Source: Clostridium_F caseinilyticum (GTDB taxonomy: Bacteria; Bacillota; Clostridia; Clostridiales; Clostridiaceae). Taken from it: a DNA stretch of 64,000 bases. A program made the translations under genes and the position numbers. Positions 63,366-64,000 of the stretch are shown one piece after another. The notes below the pieces were generated by a model, which was not told the origin of the DNA, made no database searches, and saw only the letters and a program-made list of their open reading frames with translations. The number at the start of each line of letters is the position of its first letter. The stretch's first letter is position 1. Where the stretch lies: NCBI RefSeq assembly GCF_046127645.1, contig NZ_CP175919.1; one strand, written 5' to 3'.

Positions 63366-64000
63366 TTTTCTATATATCTTGAATATATATACCCCCCATG
63401 TGGAGGATAATACACATGCATCCATTCCCCTTCCTTACGATATAATTGTACTTTTGCCCCATTGGGAATGGTTCCTAGTATTCTACTAGATGTAGATTTA
63501 TTTTCTCGAACATTTACACCACTTGGAGTACATATAGTACCTGTTTTCCCATCTAGGTTTATCCATGCTGTATCTGTATTTTTCTCACCTGATGCAATTC
63601 CAACATTTGAAGATGTTCCTAACACACCATTTACTATTGCTTTGGCAATTCCATTCATTCCATATTTATTAAGTATAATCACATCTCCAGAACTATCTAT
63701 AAAACATACCTCTACATAAATTGTTTTAGCTTCAGTTCTTTTGGTTAATGCTAAAGGCTGATCTTTAATCCCCCTATTTCTAAAACCTAGTTTATTTAAT
63801 TCTTTTAATACTCTATCTGCCTCTATTAAATACTTACCATTATAAGTATATACTTCTGATCCATATCCACCTACTGTTGTATTAAAATGTATACAAATAT
63901 TTAAATCTGCATCTACTGAATTACATAAGGCCACTTGTTTATTTAAGCTTTCTTGTAATGTAGGCGCATAATCAACTCTACATATGTTAGTACTATGTCC
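63353..64000 (-). CDS. N-acetylmuramoyl-L-alanine amidase with C-terminal SH3 domain (N-terminus cut off by window edge)
   Basis: The frame is open to base 64000; about 215 residues are visible, starting GHSTNICRVDYAPTL. The Amidase_3 features NICIHFN (zinc His) and KTIYVEVCFIDS (catalytic Glu) are followed by a linker and a bacterial SH3 domain (SGVNVRENKSTSSRILGTI, about the last 65 residues). It cleaves the amide between MurNAc and the stem peptide. The SH3 type resembles phage or spore-related lysins, so a prophage origin is possible but not shown. Confidence 0.88.
   Translation of the reverse strand, partial: GHSTNICRVDYAPTLQESLNKQVALCNSVDADLNICIHFNTTVGGYGSEVYTYNGKYLIEADRVLKELNKLGFRNRGIKDQPLALTKRTEAKTIYVEVCFIDSSGDVIILNKYGMNGIAKAIVNGVLGTSSNVGIASGEKNTDTAWINLDGKTGTICTPSGVNVRENKSTSSRILGTIPNGAKVQLYRKEGEWMHVYYPPHGGYIYSRYIENVSK

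Overview
The window is a low-GC Firmicutes chromosome segment that reads as a spore-forming Clostridium (cluster I). It carries spoIIP, gpr, dacF-type, spoIVFA and spoIVFB genes, the hrcA-grpE-dnaK-dnaJ order with a CIRCE operator, an L27 N-terminal extension next to its Prp protease, and a complete selenocysteine apparatus (selD, selA, selB, tRNA-Sec). The last point fits a Stickland-type clostridium such as the C. sporogenes / proteolytic C. botulinum group. That placement is an inference from gene content, not a database match. Almost all genes lie on the minus strand; only rpsT, a DacF-like carboxypeptidase and a PhzF-like gene are on the plus strand.

Layout, read in the direction of minus-strand transcription (high to low coordinate). 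64000-57800: end of a cell-wall amidase, aroC, polA, coaE, a lytic transglycosylase and tRNA-Leu(GAG). 57640-53500: a probable 6S-like RNA, an ACT-domain protein, a PhzF-like remnant, a GNAT protein, a SPOR-like protein, DUF4321 and maf. 53500-44500: radC-mreB-mreC-mreD-mrdA, minC-minD-minE and rodA, i.e. cell shape and division-site selection. 44060-33470: spoIVFA-spoIVFB, two linked radical-SAM-associated genes, rng, rplU-prp-rpmA, obg, yhbY, nadD, yqeK and an LCP protein. 32170-28500: ridA, rluD, dacF-like and comEA. 28405-22505: selD-selA-selB and then tRNA-Sec. 21730-17100: a DUF1538 membrane protein and a P-type ATPase homologue. 17000-12440: comEC, holA, rpsT and gpr. 12270-1: spoIIP, lepA, hemW, then hrcA-grpE-dnaK-dnaJ-prmA-rsmE-mtaB.

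Most of this is conserved clostridial housekeeping. The unusual material is (i) a P-type ATPase homologue lacking the phosphorylated Asp and a Mg-binding Asp, so probably a pseudo-enzyme; (ii) SelD, itself a selenoprotein with an in-frame UGA at codon 31, so the usual reading misses the first 38 residues; (iii) a family of three ~137-bp dispersed structured repeats in the intergenic spaces before obg, rng and spoIVFA; (iv) long imperfect palindromes of 220-290 bp, two of which share central hairpins with the core ACGTCCTGT, clustered between selB and tRNA-Sec and again before the terminal amidase; (v) a ~260-nt non-coding RNA with its own promoter and terminator; and (vi) shortened members of known families: ComEC without a recognisable metallo-beta-lactamase domain, and a PhzF homologue with an internal deletion.

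Several starts were moved from the longest open frame to a downstream ATG, GTG or TTG with a properly spaced Shine-Dalgarno. TTG starts are frequent here (hemW, grpE, holA, obg, minC, spoIVFA and others).
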